Of a DNA stretch of 64,000 nt, positions 28,354 to 38,110 are shown piece after piece. The stretch is taken from assembly GCA_022842245.1 (NCBI GenBank), contig JALHPZ010000034.1, forward strand, positions 1 to 64,000, in the 5' to 3' direction. The notes beneath the pieces were generated by a model. It saw only the letters and a program-made list of their open reading frames with translations, made no database searches and was not told the DNA's origin. The stretch comes from Gemmataceae bacterium. Lineage in GTDB: Bacteria; Planctomycetota; Planctomycetia; Gemmatales; Gemmataceae. Numbering within the stretch: position 1 is the stretch's first letter; each line of letters begins with the position of its first letter. The translations under genes and the position numbers were made by a program.

Positions 28354-29574
28354 ATGCCCACCGCCACTGAAGACCGCGTTTCGACCCTGCCCGATGCCCG
28401 CGGACGATTCGGCCGCTATGGCGGTAAGTTCGTGCCCGAAACGCTGATGTTCGCTTTGGAACAGTTGGAACAGGCGTATCTGGACGCGAAGCACGATCCG
28501 GCGTTCCAGGAACAGTTCCATCGTATTTTGAACGAGTATGTCGGCCGGCCGAGCCGACTGTACTTCGCGGAGCGGCTGACGCGGGAAGCGGGCGGTGCCC
28601 GGATCTACTTGAAGCGCGAGGATTTGAACCACACCGGAGCGCACAAGATCAACAACGCGATCGGTCAGGCGTTGCTGACGAAGCGGATGGGTAAGAACCG
28701 GATCATCGCGGAGACCGGCGCCGGCCAGCACGGCGTGGCCAGTGCCACGGCGGGAGCGCTTTTCGGAATACCGTGCCGCGTCTACATGGGGGAAGAGGAT
28801 ATTCGCCGGCAGGAGCTGAACGTGTTCCGCATGCGGGCGATGGGGACGGAAGTGTTTCCGGTGACCAGCGGCAGCCGCACATTGCGGGACGCCGTGAACG
28901 AGGCGATGCGCGAGTGGATGAGTACCGTGGAAGGCACGCATTACATCATCGGCAGCGCGATCGGGCCGCACCCGTTCCCGATGATCGTGCGGGATTTCCA
29001 GAGCGTGATCGGCCAGGAAATCAAGCAGCAATCGCTCGAACAGATCGGCGGGCTGCCGGACGTGGTCGTGGCGTGCGTGGGGGGAGGGTCGAACGCGGCC
29101 GGTACGTTCCACCCCTTCGTGGACGACACGACGGTGGAACTGGTCGGTGTCGAGGCCGGCGGGCACGGGCCGAAACTCGGTGGCCATGCCGCGACGCTTA
29201 ACTACGGCCATCCCGGCGTGCTCCACGGTACGTTCACGTACGTCCTCCAGGACAACGACGGCCAGACCGCCGACGTCCATAGCGTTTCGGCCGGTCTCGA
29301 TTATCCAGCCGTCGGCCCGGAACATGCCTACTGGAAGGACACCGAACGGGTCCGCTACTGCAATGTGACCGATGCCGAAGCCCTTGATGCGTTCTACCTG
29401 TGCAGTCGGCTGGAAGGGATCCTTCCCGCGCTGGAAACGGCTCATGCGGTGGTGGAAACCATGCGGATCGCGGCGAAGCGGCCGAAAGACGATATCGTTG
29501 TGCTCTGCTTCAGCGGTCGGGGAGACAAGGACTGCGCCGAGGTGGCGCGTGTAATGGCTTCGAGGGGAACGTAA
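28354..29574 (+). CDS. trpB: Tryptophan synthase beta chain
   Basis: 406 residues, the TrpB1 type. It condenses indole and serine into tryptophan in a PLP-dependent reaction within a TrpA-TrpB complex. The PLP lysine is K98 in LNHTGAHKINN, the catalytic glutamate lies in AETGAGQHG, and the phosphate-binding loop is GGGSNAAG. Start ATG 28354 has GGAG about 8 bases before it; the longer upstream frame is a shadow of mutM. trpA is not in the window, so the subunit genes are split. Confidence 0.97.
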   Translation: MPTATEDRVSTLPDARGRFGRYGGKFVPETLMFALEQLEQAYLDAKHDPAFQEQFHRILNEYVGRPSRLYFAERLTREAGGARIYLKREDLNHTGAHKINNAIGQALLTKRMGKNRIIAETGAGQHGVASATAGALFGIPCRVYMGEEDIRRQELNVFRMRAMGTEVFPVTSGSRTLRDAVNEAMREWMSTVEGTHYIIGSAIGPHPFPMIVRDFQSVIGQEIKQQSLEQIGGLPDVVVACVGGGSNAAGTFHPFVDDTTVELVGVEAGGHGPKLGGHAATLNYGHPGVLHGTFTYVLQDNDGQTADVHSVSAGLDYPAVGPEHAYWKDTERVRYCNVTDAEALDAFYLCSRLEGILPALETAHAVVETMRIAAKRPKDDIVVLCFSGRGDKDCAEVARVMASRGT

Positions 29575-29578
29575 CGGA

Positions 29579-30079
29579 TCAGACTGCGGCTTTGGCGGGA
29601 TCGGTCGATTCGGCGACAAACGTGAGTTTGCGGGTGCAGAGAGTCAACTGATCGCCGAGCCGCAGGCGCGTGGGGCCGGCGATCTTCTTGCCGTTGAGCA
29701 AGGTGCCGTTCTTGGACGCGATGTCGTGGACTTCGCACTGTCCATTCGTGTGGACCACGACGGCGCAGTGTCGCCGGGAGACGTGCTCGTCGCGAATGCT
29801 CACGTTATTATCGGGAAGGCGGCCGACGGTATTGACTCCGACCGTCAGAGGATAAAGCGTTTCGCCGTCCTTCAACATGAACTGGCAAGGACCGCCGGGC
29901 GTCATGGGGGGGAGCGTGCGGGTCACGCTATCCATGGCGGCTTCCGCGCCGGGCGGAGGAACCACACCCAGCAATGTCGGAAGTCCACAAGCCCCTTCCA
30001 ATTGAAGGCGGGCTTGACGGAACAACTCGCGGCGCGGGTTGTCCGTCAGGTGGATGCTCTGGAGATGCGCTTCGCTCAT
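29579..30079 (-). CDS. FHA-domain protein
   Basis: 166 residues. The N-terminal 60 residues form a charged helical arm (LTDNPRRELFRQARLQLEGA), and a forkhead-associated domain follows at about 75-155 with VGRLPDNNV, HVSRRHC (phosphothreonine-binding Arg/Ser/His) and SKNGTLLNG. It probably binds phosphothreonine on a partner of one of the many planctomycete Ser/Thr kinases. It runs convergent to trpB with a 4-base gap and downstream of greA on the same strand (149-base gap). Confidence 0.88.
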   Translation of the reverse strand: MSEAHLQSIHLTDNPRRELFRQARLQLEGACGLPTLLGVVPPPGAEAAMDSVTRTLPPMTPGGPCQFMLKDGETLYPLTVGVNTVGRLPDNNVSIRDEHVSRRHCAVVVHTNGQCEVHDIASKNGTLLNGKKIAGPTRLRLGDQLTLCTRKLTFVAESTDPAKAAV

Positions 30080-30228
30080 GCCCGGCCCCGATGACCGACG
30101 CCAGATGGGATATCTTTAGCGTTTTCTATCCGATACTTTACGTCAATACCCGATCGGATCAGAAAGTCCACAACATTCCGGCAGACCGCCCGAATTTTCC
30201 CAGTTTAACGAAGTTTCCCTCTGACAGC

Positions 30229-30714
30229 TTAATCGATCTGCGCCGATGCGATCTCCAGGATCTGGAACCGGAGCGTACCGCTCGGCACCTCGATCTCGGC
30301 GATTTCGCCCTTCTTTTTACCCAATAGCCCCTGCCCGATCGGGCTGGTCGTGAGGATTCGGCCCGATTCGGGTTTCTCCTGCCCCGGCCCCACCAGTTCG
30401 TAGGTTTCTTCTTCGTTGTATTCGAGGTCCTTGACCGTGACTTTGCTGCCAAAGACCACCGTGTCTTTCGGCAGGGCGGACGGATCGACGATGATGGCGC
30501 GGCCCAGCCGGTCGGCCAGTTCGTTGATCCGGGCTTGGAGCTGGCCCTGATCCTCGCGCGCGGCGTGATACTCGGCATTTTCCGAGAGGTCGCCCATTTC
30601 ACGGGCGGAGGCGACACGCTTGGTGATCTCGATCATCATCGGCCCGCGGAACTTCTCCAACTCCGCACGGAGCTTGTCGTAGCCTTCGCGGGTCATCGGG
30701 ATGCGGTCGTCCAT
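30229..30714 (-). CDS. greA: Transcription elongation factor GreA
   Basis: 161 residues from ATG 30714, with GGAGAGG about 6 bases upstream; the extension to 30780 is rejected. It rescues backtracked RNA polymerase by stimulating transcript cleavage. The N-terminal coiled coil has MTREGYDKLRAELEKF and the tip motif ARELGDLSENAEY-like MGDLSENAEYHAAREDQ, with the acidic tip pair. The C-terminal FKBP-like part contains TSPIGQGLLGKKKGE. The terminator at 30792-30831 isolates it from the gene upstream. Confidence 0.95.
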   Translation of the reverse strand: MDDRIPMTREGYDKLRAELEKFRGPMMIEITKRVASAREMGDLSENAEYHAAREDQGQLQARINELADRLGRAIIVDPSALPKDTVVFGSKVTVKDLEYNEEETYELVGPGQEKPESGRILTTSPIGQGLLGKKKGEIAEIEVPSGTLRFQILEIASAQID

Positions 30715-30791
30715 CGGAACCTCTCCGTCCTTCGTCGGACATATCGGCAAGTCGGCCGGAGGATGCTCCCCCGGCCGCAATCACCTAATGG

Positions 30792-30831
30792 AAAAAACCC
30801 CGGCGGCGGGCGTCGCTGCCCAGCCGCCGGG
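30792..30831 (-). terminator. Rho-independent terminator of the gene at 30847-31575
   Basis: CCCGGCGGC (30799-30807) pairs with GCCGCCGGG (30823-30831), and on the reverse strand six T (30797-30792) follow the stem. It lies 15 bases after the stop of the IrrE-like gene. Confidence 0.88.
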
Positions 30832-30846
30832 ATGGTGAATACAGCA

Positions 30847-31575
30847 TTATATCCCATCCGGGACCGCTCGCACAATGATCCGTCGGAACGGAATGCCGGA
30901 AACCGGCCAGGCGGTCGCGGTCCAATCGTCGCGGCGGGCGCGGGCGGGATCCTTCGTCGCGGCCGCACGGCGCACCGCTTCGGTTTCCGCTTCGGTCAGT
31001 GTCTTCGTGACGGGGAAGCGGTTGCCCCGCCGCGCCGTCACGCTGCCGTCGTCCACGATCGCCACGACGCTCGCCTCGTCGTCAACGTCGAGCAGTCGCC
31101 AGGCGATCGTCTCGAAGCCGGCGGTCCCGAAGATCGCCTTGAGTGCGAACAAGTCGTAGCCGGCCTTGCGCGCCTCGGGCGCGAACCGGCGGGTCGGCAG
31201 CAACAGTCGGGGAAGAATCGTCGCGATCAATGGTTTCTCGGCACCGCGATGTTCGGTACCCGTGACGATGCCCAGTTTGGCAAGAATGCCGGGAACGAGC
31301 CGGCGGGCGATGGCGCGCGCGGCGAGGGTCTGATGGGTTTCCTCCGACTGTTCCATTTTCAGGACGATCGTGTCCGGCGGCGGACGCCGGCGGGGAGCGT
31401 CGCCGTAACGACGCGGCTCCTCGTCTTCGGGTTCGGCCATCTGCACGGGGATGCGGAAGTGGGCCTGGGCCAGTTCGAGCGCATCCACGGCCGGCCCCTC
31501 GGCTCCGCTGCGCTCGAGCAGGTCGCGCACGGCCGCGTCGATGGCGTCCCACAAATCGTCCTGCGAAAAATCCAT
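30847..31575 (-). CDS. ImmA/IrrE-like protein lacking the zinc motif
   Basis: 242 residues. The order of blocks resembles ImmA/IrrE (DUF955) peptidases: a helix where HExxH is expected reads MEQSEETHQTLAARAIARRL, and later blocks TILPRLLLPTRRFA, DLFALKAIFGTAGFETIAWR and VVAIVDDGSV match the usual downstream pattern. The canonical HExxH is absent, so peptidase activity is doubtful; it may be a regulatory relic. There is no adjacent XRE-type repressor. The family call rests on pattern memory and is moderate. It has its own strong terminator. Confidence 0.5.
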   Translation of the reverse strand: MDFSQDDLWDAIDAAVRDLLERSGAEGPAVDALELAQAHFRIPVQMAEPEDEEPRRYGDAPRRRPPPDTIVLKMEQSEETHQTLAARAIARRLVPGILAKLGIVTGTEHRGAEKPLIATILPRLLLPTRRFAPEARKAGYDLFALKAIFGTAGFETIAWRLLDVDDEASVVAIVDDGSVTARRGNRFPVTKTLTEAETEAVRRAAATKDPARARRDDWTATAWPVSGIPFRRIIVRAVPDGI

Positions 31576-31788
31576 GTTCCGAGCATTCCCGAATTGCGAA
31601 TCGAATGCAATCTCGGATTCCGGCGAATCGGGATGTCAAAATCCGAGTACGCCAGACCGGTCACGGCAGGTTCGCATTTTCAACCAACTGGACTTTCCGG
31701 GATCGCTTCCGCTTCGAACCGAAGGACGATACGATCCGGGTGGGCTACAACAGTCGGACCGGTGCAACTTGGGAAATCGAGGTTCCGT

Positions 31789-32775
31789 ATGTCCGCAGCG
31801 CTCTACGTCGGTCTGGATGTCGGCGGTACGACGATGAAAGCCGCCGTCGTGGACGACACGGGAACGCCGCTGTCCAAGCCCGTGGTGATGGACACGCTGC
31901 CGGAGCGGGGGCAGGAGGCCGGACTCGAGACGATGTGCGAGACGATCCGCCGGGCGGCTTCCGCGGCCGGGAAGACGCTGAAGGACATCGCCGCGATCGG
32001 CGTCGCCACGCCCGGCCTCATGGATATCAAAGCCGGCCTCATACTCGATCCGCCGAATCTCAAGCCCTGGAAAAACGTCCCCGTCCGCGATCACATCAAG
32101 GGCGTTTTCAAGATCCCGACGATCTATCAGAACGACGCCAACGCCGCCGCCTACGGCGAGTTCTGGGTCGGCGCCGGCCAAACGGCCGCCAGCATGGTCC
32201 TCTTCACCCTCGGCACCGGGGTCGGCGGGGGAATCGTCCTCGGCGATTACATTCTCGAGGGCGAGCACAGCCACGGCGGCGAACTCGGCCACCTCCGCAT
32301 CGAATCGCCCCGTCACGGCCGCCGTTGCGGCTGCGGTGCCCGCGGCTGCCTCGAAGCCTACGGCAGCGCAACCTCGGTTGTCGCTCGGGCCCGCGACGAA
32401 CTCGCCGTCTGGCGCGGACCCTCCCGATTGAAGGAATACTACACCGCCAACAACGACGTTCTCACCGCCAAGCTCATCTTCGACCTCGCCGACGGCGGCG
32501 ACGAACTCGCCCGGCAGATCGTCGACGACACGGCTTACTATCTCGGCCTCGGCGCCTGTGCCGCCATTGCGACCGTCGATCCGGAAATGATCGTCTTCGG
32601 CGGCGGCATGGCGAAGGACGAAGCGTTCCGCGCGAAGATCCACGAATACGTCGTCCGTTTCGGGCTGCCGCATCCGGTCAGGAAGGTGAAGGTCGAATTC
32701 GCGAAACTGGGTTCAGATGCCGGATTCATAGGTGCCGCCGGCGGCGCTCGCCTGGCCCTCAAAAAGGGCGGCTGA
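31789..32775 (+). CDS. ROK-family sugar kinase (glucokinase-like)
   Basis: 328 residues from ATG 31789. The ATP-binding DVGGTT lies near residue 10, a second phosphate loop is TLGTGVGGGIVLGD, and the ROK zinc-binding segment CGCGARGCLEAYGS is complete with a histidine upstream (ELGHLRIE). The catalytic aspartate is in QNDANAAAYGE. It probably phosphorylates glucose or another hexose in the cytoplasm. No DNA-binding domain is present, so it is a kinase rather than a ROK repressor. The long open frame before the ATG is not coding. Confidence 0.93.
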   Translation: MSAALYVGLDVGGTTMKAAVVDDTGTPLSKPVVMDTLPERGQEAGLETMCETIRRAASAAGKTLKDIAAIGVATPGLMDIKAGLILDPPNLKPWKNVPVRDHIKGVFKIPTIYQNDANAAAYGEFWVGAGQTAASMVLFTLGTGVGGGIVLGDYILEGEHSHGGELGHLRIESPRHGRRCGCGARGCLEAYGSATSVVARARDELAVWRGPSRLKEYYTANNDVLTAKLIFDLADGGDELARQIVDDTAYYLGLGACAAIATVDPEMIVFGGGMAKDEAFRAKIHEYVVRFGLPHPVRKVKVEFAKLGSDAGFIGAAGGARLALKKGG

Positions 32776-32789
32776 TCCTGCGACGACTG

Positions 32790-33695
32790 TCACTTCGCCT
32801 GTCGACCAAAGGCGTTCGCAAGGTTCGTGTAGCTCTTCGTGGCCGCGGCCACGGGATCGTAGCCGGGCTTGTTGCTGATCATCCCGCTCACTTCCACGAC
32901 GACCGGACCGGCGTACTGCGCTGCGGACAGTCGCTTCACGTATTCGGCGTAGTCAATGCCGTGCTCGCCAGGCAAGAGGAACTCGAACTTCTCGGGCGTG
33001 CCCTTCGCGTCCTTGATGTGAACAAACGCGGTATGGGGAACGAGGGTGTCGATAGCGTGTGCGAGCTTGGCGCCGCGAAGGACGAGATGGCTGAAATCGA
33101 ACCCGAGTCGGAAATGAGGGTTGGCGACCCGCTTGACGAGCCACAGTGCGCCGTCGATCGTATGAAGCGCGTTTCCAATGTGGAGCTTGATCGCGAGGAT
33201 TCCGTTCGACGCCTTCGCGACGGCACTCCAACTTTGCATCCTCTCGGCGATCGCCTCCTTCCGGCTCTCCCATTCCGCGGGTTTGCCGCCGAGAATCGTT
33301 TCGACGACCGGCTTGCCATCGGCGAGGGCATGGCCGAGTTCGAACGCGGCCTTGAGGCGATCGAGGTTCGCTTTGTGTACGGCGTCGGCGGCCGGTTCCG
33401 GTAGGTTTTCCATCAGACCGTGCAGGGCCAGTTTGTGATCGGCCAGACGCGATCGCAAATCCTTGCGGGCGTTGGCAGAGAGGAGTTTCGGTTCGGCCGG
33501 GTAGCCGGGCATCAGTGCCAACTCGACGCCGTCGTAGCCGATCTTCGAACTGGCCGATAAGGCATCGGCGAGTTTCATCGTCTTCATGCCATAAAGGCTG
33601 AAACCGAGCGGAATCCGCGGCGGAGTCGCCGCAACGGCGGTCCCCGCGAGGAGAGGAACCGCGGCCAGCCATTCCCGGCGCGTGAGTCGGTTCAT
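32790..33695 (-). CDS. Exported sugar phosphate isomerase/epimerase-like protein
   Basis: 301 residues with a Tat-like leader (MNRLTRREWLAAVPLLAG). A xylose-isomerase-like TIM barrel follows, with IGYDGVELALMPGYP, KLHIGNALHTIDG, FRLGFDFSHLVL and FVHIKDAKG, where the expected Glu, His and Asp metal ligands occur. It belongs to the AP-endonuclease-2/sugar isomerase superfamily, which planctomycetes export in many copies. The substrate is unknown. It converges on the ROK kinase gene with a 14-base gap. Confidence 0.85.
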   Translation of the reverse strand: MNRLTRREWLAAVPLLAGTAVAATPPRIPLGFSLYGMKTMKLADALSASSKIGYDGVELALMPGYPAEPKLLSANARKDLRSRLADHKLALHGLMENLPEPAADAVHKANLDRLKAAFELGHALADGKPVVETILGGKPAEWESRKEAIAERMQSWSAVAKASNGILAIKLHIGNALHTIDGALWLVKRVANPHFRLGFDFSHLVLRGAKLAHAIDTLVPHTAFVHIKDAKGTPEKFEFLLPGEHGIDYAEYVKRLSAAQYAGPVVVEVSGMISNKPGYDPVAAATKSYTNLANAFGRQAK

Positions 33696-33873
33696 TCCGA
33701 AATCTCCGAATTATCGATAGCGACGTCCCGTTATTGATCGCGACCGTGGATCCCGCTTGTTCCGTTACATCCTATCGTTTGGATCGGTCGATTCATTTGA
33801 CCCTATCGGAAACGTCTTCTAGGCTTGCGAGGCGAAATTTCGCCCGCGCCGGAGAGGCCAGCCGATAACCGCG

Positions 33874-35358
33874 ATGAGCGATCACGCACGATCCCCGATC
33901 GCCCGATTGATCCACTACGGGATTTTGGCGGGCCCCGCCGCGCTCCTGGGCAGCCTGGCACTTCGCTACGACTCCCGTTTGCTGGCGATCGGCGCGGTGG
34001 CTGAGTTGTTGGGCGCGGTCCTGTTCTTGCGGCGGGGGTTGGCCTGGCGGCCGCCGACCAGTGCTTCCGTCATACTCCTCTACCTGATGGGCTTGGGTTG
34101 GTGCTGGTTCCATACCCGGGAACTCCAAGAGCCGCCGGCGGCCTTTGCCCGCGGGATGCTCTTGTTGGTGCCCGTGGGGTTGCTGTTCGCCCATGACTTG
34201 GCCCGAACTGGGGCGGAGGCTCGCCGACAGGCGCGTCGTAACGTTCAACGTCTTCGTCGGCGTCGCGATTGGCCGGCCGATCCCGCACAGATCCCCCGAT
34301 TGCACGAGGTCCGTGCTCTCCGGGATGTCCTGAAGAAAGACGCCTCGCCCCTGTTCGGGTTGTTCAACGATCCACGGGCCGAGGTCCGTATGGCCGCCTT
34401 TGCGGCGCTCGAAGGTTATAAACACTGGCGACCATCCGAGATCGCGGTTGTCTTGCACAAATTGCATCAGATGTCCGAACCGGCGGTTCGCGCCATGGCG
34501 ATCACCGCGCTGGCCCCGGCGAACGAGCCTAACACGGCGCTCGAACTGGCCCGCTTCCTTCGCGATCCCGAGCCTTCGGTCCGTCTCGCGGCGATTCGAG
34601 CCGCGATCACGAACCCCGGTCAACGCTGGGCCATTGTTCGCGAGAGCGTTCGGGCGTATCTCGCCGATCCGCGATTCGCCAACGACGGCGGCCTGCCCGG
34701 CGCCGCGAGCCGCTTGCCCGCCGTCGCCGTTTGCGACCTGACCGCCTGGGCGATGGAGCCCGAACCGCTCGGCAGCCGTTCCATCCGCGCCCTCATCGAA
34801 CACTTCGCTCATCGCTTGCACGGGGAGATCGACTACGACCTCGTATCGGACCTCTCCGGCCAGATCATCGACCCGAACACGCCTGCGGGCCTGCGCGTCG
34901 AAATCGCCCACCTGATGCGGACCTTCCGGCTCCTCACGCCGGACCTGCTGGACCGCATGACGAACCTGGATCAGCCCGGCCCCATCCGCCTGCTGGCCGC
35001 GGAAGCCATGCTCGCGCAGAATCCGACCGACTCGGACGCGCTGGATGTCCTGCGCGGCCTCGGCCGACAACCGAACCGCGAACTCGCGCTGGGGGTCGCC
35101 AAGGTGCTTCAGGAACAACTCGGCTTCGACATGGGCCTGCCCGCCGACCGACTCTCGCTTCAGAGCCGTGCGGCCGGCGACATCGTCAAACGCGTTCAGC
35201 AATGGGCTACAGCCCGCAGCACCAGCAACTCGGCGAACCCGACGCCGGGCTACCCGATGCCGGGCTTGCCCCCGGAAACCCCGCCGCCGCTCGGCCTCGT
35301 CAAGACCGGTCCGCCCGGCGCCACCGCCCCCGGTGCCCGCCAGTCGTGGCGGAAGTGA
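33874..35358 (+). CDS. Membrane protein with HEAT-like repeats
   Basis: 494 residues. Four hydrophobic helices lie in the first 110 residues (for example HYGILAGPAALLGSLAL and MLLLVPVGLLFAHDLA). A basic stretch (RRQARRNVQRLRRRRDW) then leads to a cytoplasmic helical solenoid with HEAT-like repeats (SPLFGLFNDPRAEVRMAAF, ARFLRDPEPSVRLAAI). The last 50 residues are proline-rich and disordered. A scaffolding role at the membrane is likely, but no partner is suggested by the neighbours. Confidence 0.75.
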   Translation: MSDHARSPIARLIHYGILAGPAALLGSLALRYDSRLLAIGAVAELLGAVLFLRRGLAWRPPTSASVILLYLMGLGWCWFHTRELQEPPAAFARGMLLLVPVGLLFAHDLARTGAEARRQARRNVQRLRRRRDWPADPAQIPRLHEVRALRDVLKKDASPLFGLFNDPRAEVRMAAFAALEGYKHWRPSEIAVVLHKLHQMSEPAVRAMAITALAPANEPNTALELARFLRDPEPSVRLAAIRAAITNPGQRWAIVRESVRAYLADPRFANDGGLPGAASRLPAVAVCDLTAWAMEPEPLGSRSIRALIEHFAHRLHGEIDYDLVSDLSGQIIDPNTPAGLRVEIAHLMRTFRLLTPDLLDRMTNLDQPGPIRLLAAEAMLAQNPTDSDALDVLRGLGRQPNRELALGVAKVLQEQLGFDMGLPADRLSLQSRAAGDIVKRVQQWATARSTSNSANPTPGYPMPGLPPETPPPLGLVKTGPPGATAPGARQSWRK

Positions 35359-35361
35359 CCA

Positions 35362-36951
35362 TCAGTTCAACAAGTCCCACAACGCGTTCGCCGTCACTTT
35401 CGAAATCCCGTCATCCACCGGCAGCGATGCCACGTAGTTGATCGAACCCACCGAGAAGACACGCCCACCGCCCGGCGTATCGAACACCACCATCTCCGCA
35501 CCGCCATCGTCGGCGTTCGCCCCCTTCGCCAGCAGTTGCATTCCCAAAGGGGAACTCACGCTGCGCTTGTCCGTCTCGTGGCCGGACGCGCCGCCGGGAC
35601 AGCGCCGGTGCAGGCTCGCGGTACCGAAGGAGTCCCCGGTCTTCAGCTTCGTATCCGCGAAGTACGGGTGCGCCGCGTCGACGACGCGATATGGAGCACC
35701 GGTCATCGCACCGGCAGGGGTGAAGACGACGCCGAGCAGGCCCGCCTCCGATTCGTGCGACAGGTGCATGCGGCTCTCCCGGCCGTCCATGCCCGCCGGC
35801 CACAAACTCGTGAGACGGCCATTCACGCAGGTCATCGCGTCGCCGTCGATCGCCACCTCGCAGTTCAGCCCGTTCCCGCCGAGATACGCGAGCCGTCCGC
35901 CTTCCTCGAAGACCCACGTCTTGAGGCGGTCGAACATCCGCTTCGTCCAGTACTCGGGGTGCACGGTGATGGCGAGCGCCTTGTACTTCGCGAGGTCGAG
36001 AGTCCCGTCGTCGAGCTGCGTCTCGGCGTAGTAGTCGTAGGCGATGTTCTGCCGTTCGAGCCAGCCGAGGAAGCGCCACTCGGCCGGCGCGAGATGGCAC
36101 GCCTGCCGGCCCTCAATTGGGTCTTCGAGACGCTCATCGAAGTCGATATCGTTGAACGGCTCCGGGCGATCGAACGAGAGCGGCGGATAGTGTGGCGCGT
36201 TCCAGGTGAAGAATCCGGCGTCCGAATAGCGCTTCAACTCCTGCCGCGAGTTGACCGTCGGCGTCGGCGGCAGCCCGTCGGCGTGGATGTAGTTGCTGCG
36301 GCCGCCGAACGAGTTGTACGCGTTCCACGTGAGGTTCGACGCCAGCACCGCCAGCGGCGCGGTCGGCTGCGCCGGCGCGACGATCCACGGGAACGCGAAG
36401 CGCCGGCCGGACTTCGTCGCGGCGCGGAAGTAGTACAGGCCCGACCGCGCCGGCGCCGGCACGTGCTGCGAGTGGACGGAATTCGCGTAGCCCGTCTTGT
36501 TCCACCCGACGCCTGTGCGCGTGTAGTCGCCGTCCGGCGTGATCTGCATCGTGGCGCGCGGGCCGTGCTCGTCGTGCCAGCCCAGCGCGGTCACGTACTC
36601 CGGCTCGGCCCCATAGCGCCACAGCTCAAGCTGATACGGCTCGGTGGAGTGGACGCGGAACTCGGACGCCTCGCCGCCGCGCACCCACTTCGGCCAGGCG
36701 TAGCCGAGAAGGCCGTCGGCGAGCAGGCGGAACTGATGCGGCGACAGCGACGGGAGCTTGACCCGCGACCGCTTCGACCCGTAGCCGGGCTTCTGCAGGA
36801 TGGCGACATACTCGCCCGGCGGCAGGTCGGCGTGGACCGACCCGCCGGCGCGGGAGCGGGCCTCCCACGACTGGCCCTTCGCATCCAAGAACTCGATCGC
36901 GACATCGGCGAGGGCGACGTAGCGTTCATCCGAGACGTAGCCGACGAGCAT
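35362..36951 (-). CDS. N,N-dimethylformamidase beta-subunit-like protein
   Basis: 529 residues. It opens with a carboxypeptidase-regulatory-like sandwich (EFLDAKGQSWEARSRAGGSV). The rest matches the C-terminal region of the N,N-dimethylformamidase large subunit: LASNLTWNAYNSFGGRSNYI, ERQNIAYDYYAETQLDDG, LAITVHPEYWTKRMFDRL, LAYLGGNGLNCEV and a final VFSVGSINYVASLP. Many genomes carry this family without degrading dimethylformamide, so the substrate is open. No small subunit lies beside it. It converges on the HEAT gene with a 3-base gap. Confidence 0.8.
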   Translation of the reverse strand: MLVGYVSDERYVALADVAIEFLDAKGQSWEARSRAGGSVHADLPPGEYVAILQKPGYGSKRSRVKLPSLSPHQFRLLADGLLGYAWPKWVRGGEASEFRVHSTEPYQLELWRYGAEPEYVTALGWHDEHGPRATMQITPDGDYTRTGVGWNKTGYANSVHSQHVPAPARSGLYYFRAATKSGRRFAFPWIVAPAQPTAPLAVLASNLTWNAYNSFGGRSNYIHADGLPPTPTVNSRQELKRYSDAGFFTWNAPHYPPLSFDRPEPFNDIDFDERLEDPIEGRQACHLAPAEWRFLGWLERQNIAYDYYAETQLDDGTLDLAKYKALAITVHPEYWTKRMFDRLKTWVFEEGGRLAYLGGNGLNCEVAIDGDAMTCVNGRLTSLWPAGMDGRESRMHLSHESEAGLLGVVFTPAGAMTGAPYRVVDAAHPYFADTKLKTGDSFGTASLHRRCPGGASGHETDKRSVSSPLGMQLLAKGANADDGGAEMVVFDTPGGGRVFSVGSINYVASLPVDDGISKVTANALWDLLN

Positions 36952-37252
36952 GGGCGACTCCGTGTTTGGGGTTAGGGGTCGGAATCGCGAGGGGAAACGA
37001 CAAGCGGAAATCCCGAAGTCCGGCCGACCGATCCAACGGGCCGCATCGTGGCGAGTGATTCCGCCGCCCCCGCGCCACCCCCCGGCAGACCCACTCTTTT
37101 TTCCGGACCCACTCCGGCACGATCAGGACTTGCGGCGAATCCAACGCGACCGACGCCGGAACCGAATCGGCGATCCCGACCTTCCTATGCTCTTTTGGGC
37201 GTAAATCTTCCACGCTGGCAATCGCCCGCGCGCCCCGGTACACTCCTTCCCA
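36952..37252. other. Intergenic region, nothing seen
   Basis: 301 bases between the DMFase-like start and the MmeI-type fragment. Open frames here lack starts and protein character. Promoters for both divergent genes are expected, but none could be assigned. Confidence 0.4.
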
Positions 37253-37839
37253 TGACGCCCCAGCAATTCATCGCCAAGTGGAAGGCCGCCGAGCTGAACG
37301 AACGTGCGGCGAGCCAACCACACTTCTCGGACCTGTGCAAAGTCCTCGGCCAGCCCGAGCCGTCGGATGTCGATGCCGACGGTTCGTGGTACACCTTTGA
37401 AAAACGGGTCGATAAAAGCGACGGTGGACAGGGGTTTGCTGATGTCTGGCTCAAAGGCCACTTCGCTTGGGAATACAAGGGGAAGCGAAAAGACCTCAAG
37501 GAAGCGTACAACCAGCTCCTCCGCTACAAGGATGCCCTCGCGAACCCGCCGCTGCTCATCGTCTGCGACCTGAACCGCTTCGAAATCCACACCAACTTCA
37601 CCGGCACGGTGAAGGAAGTCCACGCCTTCGACCTCGACGGCCTCACGGAGCCGGCGAACCTCGCCAAGCTGCGCGCCGCCTTCACGAACCCGGAGGAACT
37701 CAAGCCGGGCCGGACGCAGGCGCAGGTGACGGAGGACGTGGCCGGGAAGTTCGTCGAGCTGGCCGACGGGCTGCGGAAGCGCCAGATCGAGCCGCACGCG
37801 GCCGCGCACTTCCTGATGAAGCTGGTGTTCTGCACCGGA
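37253..37839 (+). pseudogene. MmeI-type restriction-modification enzyme, N-terminal fragment
   Basis: From ATG 37253 the frame gives MTPQQFIAKWKAAELNERAA, the family N-terminus. A PD-(D/E)xK nuclease core follows (FADVWLKGHFAWEYKGKRKD: an Asp, then E-x-K) and then the helical spacer ending AAHFLMKLVFC near 37833. Family members continue with MFAEDIGL-like sequence and the methyltransferase domain. Here the frame instead runs into unrelated residues and stops at 37902. The C-terminal piece of the same kind of gene reappears at 39301-39732, so the middle has been replaced by about 1.45 kb carrying a toxin-antitoxin pair. Confidence 0.8.
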
Positions 37840-38110
37840 CTATTTTCCGCTATGTATTCGTGGCGATGGCTACCTCGAAACCTCGATGCAGCCTGCCGAT
37901 AAGGGTTCGGAATAACAAAAGAGCGAGATCGTCCTTCTTTGACTGGCTAGGAGCGAGAGGGAAGGCTTCATTTCGGTGCCGAATAGGCTGGCGCGCCGAA
38001 GTCCGCCTGAATGCGCTCGCAGCTCCGGCAGGTCGCGAGTCACGAACAATGCGAGCTAGACGCTGTGTCCCATTCCTGCAAGATGTCAAGACGTGAGCTA
38101 GGGTGTCTAC
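37840..38110. other. Left part of the insert, no gene seen
   Basis: 271 bases between the broken methyltransferase N-terminus and the antitoxin start. It is less GC-rich than its flanks. No inverted repeat, target duplication or transposase was recognised. It should contain the promoter of the toxin-antitoxin pair. Confidence 0.4.
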
